From NCBI RefSeq assembly GCF_040655735.1, contig NZ_JBFAKK010000011.1, positions 227,003-291,002 on the forward strand: 64,000 nt of DNA. The letters run 5' to 3'. This stretch comes from Phytomonospora sp040655735 (GTDB lineage Bacteria > Actinomycetota > Actinomycetes > Mycobacteriales > Micromonosporaceae). The translations under genes and the position numbers were made by a program. The notes under the pieces are model-generated. The model had not been told where the DNA came from, ran no database searches, and saw only the letters and a list, made by a program, of their open reading frames with translations. Below are positions 24,336 through 31,751 of this stretch, one piece after another. The stretch's first letter is position 1; the number at the start of each line of letters is the position of its first letter.

Positions 24336-25766
24336 TCACGGCCACCCGTAGACCACCACCGGCTCGTCGCCGCCGTAGAGGATGTTGCCCCACGGCACGC
24401 CGATCACCCGGTCGGGACTGGACGACGCGACGTACAGATGGGTCTCGCCGCCGTTGAGGTGGACGGTTCGCAGCAGCTCGTCGGACGGGATGCCGTAGAG
24501 GCCCGAACGGACCCAGACGGCACCGTCGAGTTCGCGGCTGAGGACGTGCACGCCGTGGCGCGAGCCGACCTCCCCGTCGCGGAACTCCCCGTCGCTGCCG
24601 ACGGTGTGGACCACGACCCCCCACGATGTGTGGACGGCGTTGACGGAGGAACCGAAGCGGTCACCGGTCTCGGTCTGGCCCGGCACGCCGGGCGAGTCCT
24701 GGTTCACCGACACGCGCTGCGCCCACCCGGGGGAGGGGTATTCGAGGTCGAAGGCGTGCACCATCCCCGCCTGCTCGTCGACGCCGATGGACTCGTCGGG
24801 CACGCCGATGGCGAGGTCGTAGCCCTCCCCGGCTTCGCCGAAGGTGATCGCCACCGACCAGCCGAAGTGGTCGCCCGCCTCGGGAACACCGCTGACGCCG
24901 GCCTTGCCCTGGTCGATGTCGGCGACCGGCCGGGGCCTGGGCCAGTCGGGGTCGGAAGCCCCGGAAGGCCGCACGGTCAGCACCTGCACCAGTCCGGCGC
25001 CCGTGGTCGAGGCGATCGACTCATAAGGGACGCCGACGACGATCAGGTCGCGCTGCGCCGCCAGCGACCAGCCGAACTGATCGCCGTTCTCCTGCTCGCC
25101 GCCGATCCCGGGGGTGTCTTGATGGACGACCTTCGGGCGCGCGCCGCCGAGCAGGGTGACCGACCCGGAGTCGGTGGCGTTGTCGTCCTCGCCCGGTGCG
25201 CCGACGGCGAGGATCTCGTGCCGGTCGGGGTCCGAGCGCCCGCTGGCCAGCGACCAGCCGAACAGGTCGCCCGCCTCGGCGACGCCCGGGACGTCGGGGG
25301 AGTCCTGGTTGACGGTGTACCCGGCGAGGGAGACGCCCTCGGGCCCGCCCGGGAACACGGTGATCTGACCGGCCCAGGTGGCCGACCCGACCGATTCGCC
25401 GGGGGCGCCGACGACGAGGTACGGGTACTGGCTGTAGGGCGAGTACCAGACGGCCACCGTGTGCCCGAAACGATCGCGCGGCTCGGACACGTCGGGCACG
25501 CCGGGACTGTCCTGGGTGATGTAGACGTCGCCGAGGTCCCCGCCGTAGATGATCTTGACCGCGCCCGGGCTGGGGCCGGGCTCGTCCTCGCCGTCGGCGT
25601 TGTCGGGGATCCCCGTGACGACGTCGGGGTGGCCGTCGAGGTTGAAGTCGGCGCCCGCGGCGCGGGGCGGGTGGTCGGCGGCCGCCGATCCGTGGGCCGG
25701 CGACGATAAAGCGGTGAGGCAGGTGGCGGCGAGGGCGAGGGCACTGAGGGTTGCGCGACCGCGCAT
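24336..25766 (-). CDS. Secreted FG-GAP repeat (integrin alpha-like) protein
   Basis: A 476-residue secreted protein: signal peptide (ATLSALALAATCLTALSSPA) and an opening calcium-loop GADFNLDGHPDVVTGIP. At least five repeats follow, each with a linker of the form NQDSPGVPxxxExGDxFGWSLA (variants at VPDVSEPRDRFGHTV, VAEAGDLFGWSLA, QENGDQFGWSLA, VPEAGDHFGWSVA, QTETGDRFGSSV), i.e. a seven-blade integrin-like propeller with FG-GAP motifs. It presumably binds a protein or glycan outside the cell. ATG 25766 has GGGGAGA 4 bases upstream. Transcribed towards the ricin-domain gene with a 99-base gap. Confidence 0.88.
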   Translation of the reverse strand: MRGRATLSALALAATCLTALSSPAHGSAAADHPPRAAGADFNLDGHPDVVTGIPDNADGEDEPGPSPGAVKIIYGGDLGDVYITQDSPGVPDVSEPRDRFGHTVAVWYSPYSQYPYLVVGAPGESVGSATWAGQITVFPGGPEGVSLAGYTVNQDSPDVPGVAEAGDLFGWSLASGRSDPDRHEILAVGAPGEDDNATDSGSVTLLGGARPKVVHQDTPGIGGEQENGDQFGWSLAAQRDLIVVGVPYESIASTTGAGLVQVLTVRPSGASDPDWPRPRPVADIDQGKAGVSGVPEAGDHFGWSVAITFGEAGEGYDLAIGVPDESIGVDEQAGMVHAFDLEYPSPGWAQRVSVNQDSPGVPGQTETGDRFGSSVNAVHTSWGVVVHTVGSDGEFRDGEVGSRHGVHVLSRELDGAVWVRSGLYGIPSDELLRTVHLNGGETHLYVASSSPDRVIGVPWGNILYGGDEPVVVYGWP

Positions 25767-25905
25767 GGCGTCTCCCCGGGTCGGGACTGTTGTCTCGACC
25801 ACGCCCCGGAGAGGGCGCAGGTTGCGCGGCGAACGGTGGACACCGGCTGAGACTTCTTCTCCGGCCGTGCCCGGCGGCACCGACGGTGAAGTGCAAGGAT
25901 GGGGC

Positions 25906-26721
25906 ATGGATCTGCGCCGGCGCTACAACCTGACCGTCACCGGACCCGACGACGGCCCCACCGTGGTCCTCGCCCACGGATTCGGCTGCGACCAGAACCT
26001 GTGGCGGCTGGTGGCGCCCATCCTCGCCGAGGATTTCCGCGTGGTGATGTTCGACCACGTCGGCTCCGGCCGCTCCGACGTCTCGGCGTGGAGCGCCGAG
26101 CGCTACGGCGGCCTGGAGGGCTACGCCGAGGACGTGCGCGAGCTGTGCCGCGGTCTCGGCATGGGCCCGGTGGTCTTCGTCGGCCATTCGGTCAGCGCCT
26201 CGATCGGCGTGCTGGCGGCGGTCGCGGAACCGGAGCTGTTCGCCGGGCTGGTCATGCTGGCGCCCTCGCCGTGCTTCATCGACGACCCGTCGACGGGGTA
26301 CCGGGGCGGCTTCACCGCCGGCGACATCGACGAACTGCTGGAGTCGCTCGACAGCAACTACCTCGGCTGGTCGGCGACGATGGCGCCGGTCATCATGGGC
26401 AACCCCGACCGTCCCGAACTCGGCGAGGAGCTCACCAACAGCTTCTGCCGGACCGACCCGGCGATCGCGCAGGTCTTCGCCAGGGCCACGTTCCTGTCCG
26501 ACAACCGCGAGGACCTCAGCGGGGTGACCGTCCCGACGCTGGTCGCCGAGTGCGCCTACGACGCCATCGCGCCCCGCGAGGTCGGCGCCTTCGTGCACGG
26601 CCGCATCACCGGCAGCGAACTGGTGACCCTCGACGCCACCGGCCACTGCCCGCAGCTGAGCGAGCCCGAGGCCACCGCCGCGGCGATCTCCGCCTTCGCC
26701 GCCAGGATCACGGGTCGATGA
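25906..26721 (+). CDS. Alpha/beta hydrolase, RsbQ-like
   Basis: A 271-residue hydrolase with the RsbQ pattern: oxyanion LAHGFGCDQNLWR, nucleophile Ser 95 in VGHSVSASIG, Asp in AECAYDAIAP and His in LDATGHCPQLSEP. In Bacillus, RsbQ supplies a small hydrophobic cofactor or signal to the PAS domain of phosphatase RsbP, starting the energy-stress response. The next gene, 3 bases on, encodes a PAS-PP2C phosphatase, reproducing that pair. No strong ribosome site; an AAGGAT box ends five bases before the ATG, perhaps leaderless. Confidence 0.88.
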   Translation: MDLRRRYNLTVTGPDDGPTVVLAHGFGCDQNLWRLVAPILAEDFRVVMFDHVGSGRSDVSAWSAERYGGLEGYAEDVRELCRGLGMGPVVFVGHSVSASIGVLAAVAEPELFAGLVMLAPSPCFIDDPSTGYRGGFTAGDIDELLESLDSNYLGWSATMAPVIMGNPDRPELGEELTNSFCRTDPAIAQVFARATFLSDNREDLSGVTVPTLVAECAYDAIAPREVGAFVHGRITGSELVTLDATGHCPQLSEPEATAAAISAFAARITGR

Positions 26722-26724
26722 CCC

Positions 26725-27930
26725 ATGACGGCCGACCGCCGCAACGGTGACGATCCAGCCTTCGCCGCACTCCTGGAGGACAGTGCCGAGGACCTTTACG
26801 AGAACGCCCCCTGCGGCTACCTCTCGACGCTCCTCGACGGCCGGATAGCGAAGATCAACACCACGCTCCTCGACTGGCTGGGCATGAGCCGTGAGGAGCT
26901 GGTCGGGCGCAAGTACTTCTCCGACCTGCTCACCGTCGGCGGAAAGCTCTACCACGAGACCCACTTCGGGCCCCTGCTGCGCATGCAGGGCGAGATCAAC
27001 GGCATCGCCCTCGAACTCAAGACCGCCGACGGCTCACGCCTGCCCGTCCTGGTCACCTCGGTCCTCAAGGCGGGCGGCGACGGCCGGCCGCTGCTCGTCC
27101 GCACGACGATCTTCGACGCCCGCGACCGCCGCGCCTACGAGGTCGAGCTGCTGCGCGCGCGGCAGATCGCCGAGAGGGAACGCGAGCGCCTCCAGCGCCT
27201 GACGGCGACGCTCCAGAAGACCCTGCTGCCCCCGAAGCTCCCCGACGTCCCCGGCCTCGACGTGGCCGCCGGGTATCACGTCGCCTCCGCCGACGAGGTC
27301 GGCGGCGACTTCTACGACCTGTTCCCGCTGGGCCCGGGCCGCTGGGGCATGTTCCTCGGCGACGTGTGCGGCAAAGGCGCCGGCGCGGCCGTCGTCACCT
27401 CCAGCGCGCGCTACACACTGCGCGCTGCGGCCGTCTACGAACCCGAAGCCGCCGCGGTCCTGGCCGACCTCAACAGCCTCCTCGCCCGGCAGTACAGCGG
27501 CCCCGAGTCGCGCTACCTCACCCTGCTGTTCGGAGTGCTCACCGCGCTCGACGACGGCTCCTTCGACGTCACGCTCGCCTCCGGCGGGCACCCCTCGGCG
27601 CTGCTCCTGCGGCACGACGGAACCGCCGACTACGTCCCCACGCCCGGCGGGCAGCTCATCGGCATCCTGCCCAACGCGCACATCACCACCACGAAACTGC
27701 GCCTCCTCCCCGGCGACACCCTGCTGCTCTACACCGACGGCATCACCGACGCCCACACCGACGGCGACCGCCGCTACGGGCCGGAGGCGCTGCTCGCCTT
27801 CGCCCGGCAGCTCGCCCCCGCCTCCCCGCAGGCGACCGTCGCGGCGCTCAGCGAGATCGTCGAGGGTTTCGGAGAGGGAGCCGACGATGACGTCGCCCTC
27901 CTGTCCGTCGGCGTCCCACGGAAGGCCTGA
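26725..27930 (+). CDS. PAS-PP2C (SpoIIE-type) phosphatase, RsbP-like
   Basis: A 401-residue signalling phosphatase. An N-terminal PAS domain (YENAPCGYLSTLLDGRIAKI to LLVRTTIFDARDRRAYEVEL) leads through a coiled linker (RQIAERERERLQRLTATLQK, then TLLPPKLP) into a PP2C/SpoIIE domain with metal Asp residues in DEVGGDFYDLF, FLGDVCGKGAGA, LYTDGITDAHTD and GADDDVALL. It should dephosphorylate an anti-sigma-factor antagonist. Coupled to the RsbQ-like hydrolase, whose product the PAS domain probably senses. No anti-sigma or antagonist gene is in the window. Confidence 0.92.
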   Translation: MTADRRNGDDPAFAALLEDSAEDLYENAPCGYLSTLLDGRIAKINTTLLDWLGMSREELVGRKYFSDLLTVGGKLYHETHFGPLLRMQGEINGIALELKTADGSRLPVLVTSVLKAGGDGRPLLVRTTIFDARDRRAYEVELLRARQIAERERERLQRLTATLQKTLLPPKLPDVPGLDVAAGYHVASADEVGGDFYDLFPLGPGRWGMFLGDVCGKGAGAAVVTSSARYTLRAAAVYEPEAAAVLADLNSLLARQYSGPESRYLTLLFGVLTALDDGSFDVTLASGGHPSALLLRHDGTADYVPTPGGQLIGILPNAHITTTKLRLLPGDTLLLYTDGITDAHTDGDRRYGPEALLAFARQLAPASPQATVAALSEIVEGFGEGADDDVALLSVGVPRKA

Positions 27931-27967
27931 GGGCCCCGGCCGGGCCGCCTGTGGCATCGTGGCGCGG

Positions 27968-28744
27968 GTGACACAGGGACTTGATCTTTCGGTCGTGGTC
28001 GACGACGGCGTCGGGCTGCTGGAGATGAACCGGCCGCCCGCCAACCACTTCGACGAACACCTCATCGGCCTGATCGTCGACGCCGCCCGCGAACTCGACG
28101 ACGACCCCCGCTGCCGGGCCCTGGTGCTGGCCTCGCGCGGCAAGCACTTCTGCGCCGGCGCCGACTTCGGCGACGGGGGCGCCTTCGCCTCCGACCACGC
28201 GGGAGTCGCCGCCCGCCTCTACCGCCGCGCCGCGCAGCTCTTCGAGGTCGAGACGCCCATCATCGCCGCCGTGCAGGGCTCGGCCGTCGGCGGCGGCCTC
28301 GGTCTCGCCTGCGCCGCCGACTTCAGGGTGGCCGACCCCGCCACCAGGTTCGTCGCCAACTTCGCCCGCCTCGGCTTCCACCAGGGGTTCGGCCTGAGCG
28401 TCACCCTCCCCGAGATCATCGGCCGCCAGGCCGCCGCCGACCTGCTCCTCACCGGCCGCCGCGTCGACGGCACCGAGGCCCACCGCCTCGGCCTCGCCGA
28501 CCGCCTCACCGAGCCCGGCGCGCAGCGCGAGACCGCGCTGGCCTGGGCGCGCTCGATCGCGGCCGCCGCGCCGCTGGCCGTGCGCTCCATCCGCGCCACC
28601 CTGCGAGCCGGCCTCGCCGACCGGGTCCGCGAGGCCCTGGACCACGAACACGCCGAGCAGTCCCACCTCTGGCAGACCGCCGACGCCGCCGAAGGCATCG
28701 CGGCGAGCCTCGCCCGCCGCGAGCCGGTGTTCCGGGGGGAATGA
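27968..28744 (+). CDS. Enoyl-CoA hydratase/isomerase family protein
   Basis: A 258-residue crotonase-fold enzyme. The CoA-binding start VVVDDGVGLLEMNRPPANHF, the oxyanion loops LVLASRGKHFCAGADFGDGG and VQGSAVGGGLGLACAADFRV, and the trimerisation tail GIAASLARREPVFRG are present. Which of the two catalytic Glu residues is present is hard to judge: the second loop reads GFHQGFGLSVTLPEIIGRQA, where Glu is not at the usual site, so isomerase or hydratase cannot be decided. GTG 27968 follows CATCGT by 7 bases. Its stop overlaps the next gene's ATG. Confidence 0.87.
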   Translation: MTQGLDLSVVVDDGVGLLEMNRPPANHFDEHLIGLIVDAARELDDDPRCRALVLASRGKHFCAGADFGDGGAFASDHAGVAARLYRRAAQLFEVETPIIAAVQGSAVGGGLGLACAADFRVADPATRFVANFARLGFHQGFGLSVTLPEIIGRQAAADLLLTGRRVDGTEAHRLGLADRLTEPGAQRETALAWARSIAAAAPLAVRSIRATLRAGLADRVREALDHEHAEQSHLWQTADAAEGIAASLARREPVFRGE

Positions 28745-29529
28745 CCCGGCGGCATAACCCGTTGCCCGCCACCGACACCCGCAGCATTCTGTCGCGTATG
28801 TACACAGACGCCGACGCGGCCGCCCTCTACGACGTCCTGAACCCCTGGGATCCCGCCCGGTACGCCTCCGACCGCTTCTACTACGAACACGTGACCTCCG
28901 CCGGCTCCGTCCTCGATCTCGGCTGCGGTACCGGCGCCATGCTGGCCCTCGTCCGCGAACGCGGGCACCCTGGCCGCCTCACCGGCGTCGACCCCGACCG
29001 CGAGGCGCTCGCCTTGGCCCGCCGCCGCACCGACGTCGAGTGGGTCGAAGGCACCGCCGCCGACGTCTCACGCTGGCCGGGGGAGTTCGCGCTGGCCACC
29101 ATGACCGGCCACGCCTTCCAGTTCCTCCTCACCGACGACGAGCTGCGCTCCTCCCTCACCGCGGTCCGCACCGCGCTGGCCGACGGCGGCCGCTTCGTCT
29201 TCGAGACCCGCCACCCGCAGGCCCGCGCGTGGGAGTCGTGGAACCCGTCGAACGCCGCCGACGTGACCGACGCCGACGGCCGTGAACTGCGGGTATGGCA
29301 CGAGGTCGAGACGGTCGCCGGCGACATCGTCACCTTCACCGGCACCACCGCGGACCGCGACGGGACCGTCCTGCGCGTCGACCGTGAAAGCCTGCGCTTC
29401 CTCAGCGCCGAAGAGCTCGACGCGTTCCTCACCGAGGCCGGCTTCACCGTCGAGTCGCGCCACGGAGACTGGACCCGCGGACCCCTCACCGACGCCAGTC
29501 GCGAGATCATCACCGTCGCCCGCAGATAA
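28741..29529 (+). CDS. Class I SAM-dependent methyltransferase
   Basis: A 262-residue Rossmann-type methyltransferase: motif I SVLDLGCGTGAMLALVRERG, motif II acid LTGVDPDREALALAR, motif III VEGTAADVSRWPGEFALATM. The C-terminal part (DGTVLRVDRESLRFLSAEEL) is the usual cap. Substrate unknown. ATG 28741 overlaps the upstream stop (ATGA), suggesting coupling. A second in-frame ATG at 28798 is preceded by CATTCT at 7 bases and gives the more typical N-terminus MYTDADAAALYDVLNPWDPA, so a leaderless internal start is also plausible. Confidence 0.87.
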   Translation: MTRRHNPLPATDTRSILSRMYTDADAAALYDVLNPWDPARYASDRFYYEHVTSAGSVLDLGCGTGAMLALVRERGHPGRLTGVDPDREALALARRRTDVEWVEGTAADVSRWPGEFALATMTGHAFQFLLTDDELRSSLTAVRTALADGGRFVFETRHPQARAWESWNPSNAADVTDADGRELRVWHEVETVAGDIVTFTGTTADRDGTVLRVDRESLRFLSAEELDAFLTEAGFTVESRHGDWTRGPLTDASREIITVARR

Positions 29530-29585
29530 CGACGCGCACCCCGACGCGCCACACCGGTCGACCGCATGCGGCACAATCTGCGTTT

Positions 29586-30917
29586 GTGCGTCGATCACTG
29601 CGGCATCCAGCCCGTATCGTGCCGCTCGGCTTCCTGGCCGCGATAGCGGTCGGGACCGGTCTGCTCATGCTGCCCATCGCCCGCGCGGGCGAAGGCGCGG
29701 CCCCACCGCTCACCGCGTTGTTCACCAGCACGTCCGCGGTCAGCCTCACCGGCCTCATCACCGTCGACACCGGCACCTACTGGTCGCCCTTCGGGCAGGT
29801 CGTCATCCTGGTCCTGGTGCAGGCCGGCGGCTTCGGAATCATGACCGGCGCGTCCCTGCTCGCCCTGCTCGTCGCCCGCCGCCTGCGACTGCGCGACCGC
29901 ATGAGAAGCCAGATGGAGACGCGCGCACTTGCCCTCGGCGACGTTCGCAGCGTCATCATCCGCACCGCCGTGCTCACATTCACCGTCGAGGCCGTCGTCG
30001 CTCTCATCCTGATCCTGCGGATGCGCGGCACCTACACCGACAGTTGGGGCGAAGCCGCCTGGAACAGCGTCTTCCACTCCGTATCGGCGTTCACCAACGG
30101 CGGCTTCTCACCGCACGCCGACAGTTTCACCGAATTCGCCACCGACCCGTTCATGTGCGTGCCGATCATCCTGGCCGTCATCATCGGCGGTATCGGCTTC
30201 CCCGTACTCGCCGACATTTTCCGGCGCGGCACGCCCGCCGCGAAATGGAGCATCCACACCAAGCTCACGCTTCTGGCGACCGCGGTCCTGCTCCTCACCG
30301 GTTTCAGCGCCTATCTGGCCCTCGAATGGGACAACCCGGGAACACTGGGTCCAATGGGGGCACTGGAGAAGATCCTTCCGGCATTCTTCTCCGGTTCGAT
30401 GCCCCGAACCGGCGGCTTCAACTCCATCGACATCAGCGCATTGCGGCCCGAGACCTTGGCCATCACCGACGGTCTGATGTTCATCGGCGGCGGCTCCGGC
30501 GGCACGGCCGGCGGCGTGAAGGTCACGACGTTCTTCCTGCTCGCCTTCGTCATCTGGGCCGAGGTGCGCGGCGAGCCCGACGTGTCGATCTTCCGCCGGC
30601 GCATCACCCACACCGTGCAGCGGCAGGCTCTCACCGTGGCGCTGCTCGGTGTCGCCGCGGCGGCGACCGGAACGGTCGCGCTGCTGTTCTTCACGAGTTT
30701 CTCGCTCGACCGGGTCCTCTTCGAGGCCTTGTCGGCTTTCGGCACCGTGGGCCTGTCCACCGGGATCACCCCCCATCTCAACGGGGCGGCCCAGCTGGTG
30801 CTCATCGTCCTTATGTACATCGGGCGGGTCGGCACCATCGCCGTCGCCACGGCCATGGCGCTGCGCGTCCGCGGCCGCATGTACCGCTATCCAGAGGAGC
30901 GACCCATTGTCGGCTAA
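29586..30917 (+). CDS. TrkH/KtrB-type potassium channel subunit
   Basis: A 443-residue polytopic protein made of four membrane-pore-membrane repeats. Selectivity-filter-like turns are seen in TSTSAVSLTGLITVD, SVSAFTNGGFSPH, SGSMPRTGGFNSID and SAFGTVGLSTGIT, the four TGFxx/GNGG-like P loops of this K+ uptake family. Length fits KtrB/TrkH-like subunits. The start is GTG 29586, eight bases after CACAAT. Its 3' end overlaps the next gene, the NAD-binding gating subunit, so both form one operon. Confidence 0.92.
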   Translation: MRRSLRHPARIVPLGFLAAIAVGTGLLMLPIARAGEGAAPPLTALFTSTSAVSLTGLITVDTGTYWSPFGQVVILVLVQAGGFGIMTGASLLALLVARRLRLRDRMRSQMETRALALGDVRSVIIRTAVLTFTVEAVVALILILRMRGTYTDSWGEAAWNSVFHSVSAFTNGGFSPHADSFTEFATDPFMCVPIILAVIIGGIGFPVLADIFRRGTPAAKWSIHTKLTLLATAVLLLTGFSAYLALEWDNPGTLGPMGALEKILPAFFSGSMPRTGGFNSIDISALRPETLAITDGLMFIGGGSGGTAGGVKVTTFFLLAFVIWAEVRGEPDVSIFRRRITHTVQRQALTVALLGVAAAATGTVALLFFTSFSLDRVLFEALSAFGTVGLSTGITPHLNGAAQLVLIVLMYIGRVGTIAVATAMALRVRGRMYRYPEERPIVG

Positions 30918-31590
30918 GAAGAAACGCCTGCTCCAGCCCGACTCGGGCACCGTCGCCGTGATCGGCCTCGGCCGCTTCGGCGGCGCCGTCGCCGACTCCC
31001 TGGTGAGGCTGGGCCACGAGGTCCTGGCCATCGACGAGCGGGCCGAGATCGTCCAGCAGTGGTCCGACCGGCTCACCCACGTCGTCCAGGCCGACGCGAC
31101 CGACGCGACGGTCCTCGGACAGCTAGGCATCGGCGACTTCGACCGGGTCGTCGTGGCCATCGGAACCGACATCGAGGCGAGTGTGCTCACCGTTCTCGCC
31201 GTCGAGGAAGCCGGTGTCTCGGAGATCTGGGCGAAGGCCATCACCGCCAAACACGGCCGCATTCTCCACCGGGTCGGCGCCCACCACGTCGTATATCCGG
31301 AGGCTGCGATGGGTGAGCGGGTCGCGCACTTGGTCACCGGTCGCATGATCGACTTCATTGAATTCGACGACGGATTCGCCATCGTGAAGACGCGTCCCCC
31401 CGCGGAGGCTCTTGGCCGTACCCTCGCGGAGGCGCAGTTGCGCACCAAGTACGGTGTCACCGTCGTCGGAGTCAAACGACCGGGCGAGGATTTCACCTAT
31501 GCCCGGCCGGAAACCTCGATAGCCGAAGGCGACTTGATCATCGTCTCCGGTCCGACAATGCAAGTGGAGACCTTCGCCGCCATTACCTAA
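30907..31590 (+). CDS. TrkA/KtrA-type potassium uptake regulatory subunit
   Basis: A 227-residue cytoplasmic subunit. The RCK-N domain has the nucleotide loop VAVIGLGRFGGAVADSLVRL with acidic EVLAIDE; the RCK-C domain follows (RPPAEALGRTLAEAQLRTKY, then EGDLIIVSGPTMQVE). It gates the TrkH-type channel encoded immediately upstream. TTG 30907 was chosen because GAGGAG lies 8 bases before it; the gene overlaps the channel gene by 11 bases. Confidence 0.92.
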   Translation: MSAKKKRLLQPDSGTVAVIGLGRFGGAVADSLVRLGHEVLAIDERAEIVQQWSDRLTHVVQADATDATVLGQLGIGDFDRVVVAIGTDIEASVLTVLAVEEAGVSEIWAKAITAKHGRILHRVGAHHVVYPEAAMGERVAHLVTGRMIDFIEFDDGFAIVKTRPPAEALGRTLAEAQLRTKYGVTVVGVKRPGEDFTYARPETSIAEGDLIIVSGPTMQVETFAAIT

Positions 31591-31669
31591 AGTAGTCAGT
31601 CGGCTTGAGTCCGTGACATTTCGAATGCGCACAGTGGACGCCTGACTTCGTAGGGTGAAATACCGCCCC

Positions 31670-31729
31670 CGGACTTGAGCGGGTGCGGCAAGGCGGCCAG
31701 GATATCCGTGGCACCCGCTGAGTTGTCCG
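31670..31729 (+). promoter_or_regulatory. Structured leader of the histidine-kinase operon
   Basis: CGGAC (31670-31674) and AGCGGGTGC (31678-31686) pair with GCACCCGCT (31711-31719) and GTCCG (31725-31729), separated by an internal loop; the 24-base apical part contains GGATATCC. It ends 22 bases before the kinase ATG, leaving the ribosome site free. It may be a leader structure or a terminator for the potassium operon. Confidence 0.4.
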
Positions 31730-31751
31730 CAAATGAGAGCGAGACCGCATC

